Shown: piece by piece, positions 38,646-39,696 of the stretch
How the letters are laid out: each line of letters begins with the position of its first letter
How positions within the stretch are numbered: position 1 is the stretch's first letter
Virus record (IMG/VR): IMGVR_UViG_3300037070_002001
Coordinates: 1 to 39,696 of that record
DNA: 39,696 nt
DNA from: a virus
Direction: 5' to 3' (one strand)
Notes under the pieces: model-generated
Database searches by the model: none
Seen by the model: the letters and a program-made list of their open reading frames with translations, nothing else
Told to the model about the DNA's origin: nothing
Program-made: the position numbers and the translations under genes

Positions 38646-39665
38646 TTACGATGCAGGAACTGAATCGTAAAAACGCCAGTTGAATAAAGGGTTTACTTGG
38701 GTAAGTTCGCCCATCCACCCCACGAACTGAGCGATGGCGTCCTTGTCAATTGGCATCATACCATCACCATCAAACAGCTTATCAAAATTCCTGTTGGGAT
38801 GGTAACGCATCCTAAACGTGTCGGTGTTGATACCGAACGTCGTGTTGGCCGGCATGTTACTTCCGATGCCGCCGTCGAGCACGATCTCCGCTCGCTTGCC
38901 GCCACCGATATATTCGAGCGCCGAGAAACCGAGTTTGCCGAGGGACGTCTCGTTGGTTTGGCGCTGTATGAGAACAGTCGCCGCATCATAGGCCGCGTAG
39001 TGCTCTGGGCTCATGATGAGAAGATCGGCGAAGTCGCGGCCCCTGGACTGCCGCGTCATGATGGCGTTGAGCATAGGCCTGATCGTTGTCGATGTAACCT
39101 GTGTCGCGCCGGCCAGGAACGAATGCGCATCAAACGTTGCCGTCTGCCAAATCGTGGCAGTGCCGCGGTTGATGCCGCCATATGTGCCGGAGTTGGTTAC
39201 GACGGGAATGGCAGCTGCAAGTCCAGTGATTTGTTTATTACCATTTGCAGTACCATCGCTATAGATCCCGGCATCCATTGCGTCTTCCAGGGCACGCTCG
39301 GCCGCCGATATATACTGTTCGAAAACATCGAGAAGTTGTGCTTCGCCCTCATTGTTCAAAATTTCTTGGAGGCTCAAAATCACAGGCACCACTACTTGTT
39401 TAGGGTCCCAGAAAGCGTCATTGAATAAATCGAGTGCCGGGTTCAGCAGCTGATCGTATCCAGAATACCACTGAGCATTTTGCTTACCTATCTGTAATGT
39501 CTCACGAATTTTAGGTCCACTGTATGTCTTCCAGAGCCCCTTGCGTTTCATAACCGCAAGGAGTGCGTTGTTGTTACTGACGAGATCCTGGTAGCCGGAC
39601 GATCGATCCTCGAGCGCCATGCTAAGGATTTGTTGGTATGCTGCGTTAGTCGTAATGTTAGGCAT
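38646..39665 (-). CDS. Major capsid protein
   Basis: 339 residues from ATG 39665, with GGAG eight bases upstream. It has the layout of HK97-fold coat proteins of podoviruses in alphaproteobacteria. The N-terminal helical part is NAAYQQILSMALEDRSSGYQ. An E-loop-like segment follows (KIRETLQIGKQNAQWYSG), then the spine helix LLDVFEQYISAAERALEDAM. Next are SDGTANGNKQITGLAAAIPV and a P-domain strand FADLLIMSPEHYAAYDAATV. The C-terminal part (RMRYHPNRNFDKLFDGDGMM) ends in FNWRFYDSVPAS. No N-terminal protease or scaffold part is fused. Being in one block with portal (across the likely circular junction) and the adaptor supports the call. Confidence 0.87.
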   Translation of the reverse strand: MPNITTNAAYQQILSMALEDRSSGYQDLVSNNNALLAVMKRKGLWKTYSGPKIRETLQIGKQNAQWYSGYDQLLNPALDLFNDAFWDPKQVVVPVILSLQEILNNEGEAQLLDVFEQYISAAERALEDAMDAGIYSDGTANGNKQITGLAAAIPVVTNSGTYGGINRGTATIWQTATFDAHSFLAGATQVTSTTIRPMLNAIMTRQSRGRDFADLLIMSPEHYAAYDAATVLIQRQTNETSLGKLGFSALEYIGGGKRAEIVLDGGIGSNMPANTTFGINTDTFRMRYHPNRNFDKLFDGDGMMPIDKDAIAQFVGWMGELTQVNPLFNWRFYDSVPAS

Positions 39666-39696
39666 TATAGCCGCTCCACATTAGGGTCAGAGTTCA

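Noticed and set aside
38697-39428. 243-codon plus-strand open frame
   Set aside because: It lies entirely opposite the major capsid gene.

Overview
The window looks like a virtually complete genome of a short-tailed (podovirus-type) double-stranded DNA phage of an alphaproteobacterium, most likely of the Rhizobiales. A terminase large subunit, portal, major capsid protein, P22 gp4-like adaptor, fibres, amidase endolysin and replication and early genes are all present. I see no tape measure, tail tube, sheath or baseplate genes. The host guess rests on two host-like regulatory proteins. One is a GcrA-type cell-cycle regulator, a family largely confined to alphaproteobacteria. The other carries a domain very like the C-terminal domain of alphaproteobacterial RNA polymerase alpha. 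I see no integrase, att site, tRNA, CRISPR array, insertion sequence, DNA polymerase or RNA polymerase gene.

Layout. (1) Positions 1-9830, minus strand, are a head/packaging block. Read in the direction of transcription it runs: small terminase candidate, a secreted peptide, the alpha-CTD-like protein, large terminase, a coiled-coil protein, portal, a 527-residue unknown, then four surface-type proteins (TIG, TIG, SPRY-like, LamG plus beta-propeller). (2) 9899-16513, minus strand, is an early/replication block: Cro/CI-type repressor, GcrA homologue, winged-helix protein, VRR-NUC nuclease, RecB-like PD-(D/E)XK nuclease, two paralogous coiled-coil proteins, a putative ssDNA-binding protein, a strong terminator, a primase-helicase, a repeat-rich intergenic region (10718-10974), and two unknown genes. 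(3) 16642-19287, plus strand, is a divergent operon of ten small, mostly unrecognised genes. (4) 19213-39665, minus strand, is the virion and lysis block: capsid, a 19-residue Lys/Pro peptide, an assembly protein, adaptor, collagen-like S74 fibre, a 904-residue tail protein with an inserted GH16 glycanase, a very large low-complexity protein, several internal-virion candidates, a second S74 fibre, a beta-helix/RTX protein, amidase and holin candidate.

If the two ends are joined, the minus-strand gene open at position 1 meets a TGA made by the last three bases, and the capsid gene follows with a normal ribosome binding site. That gives the usual order terminase, portal, capsid, adaptor, tail, so the sequence is probably a circular or circularly permuted genome opened between the LamG gene and the capsid gene. 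In that reading one long late unit runs leftward from about 10.7 kb, through the junction, to 19.2 kb.

How the genes may work together (inference): the repressor and its inverted-repeat operators control the two divergent early operons. The GcrA homologue and alpha-CTD-like protein would act on host RNA polymerase. The primase-helicase and ssDNA-binding protein would start replication with a host polymerase, helped by two nucleases. The particle carries several candidate polysaccharide-active parts (a GH16 domain, a beta-helix/RTX protein, a LamG/propeller protein), suggesting a host coated in exopolysaccharide.
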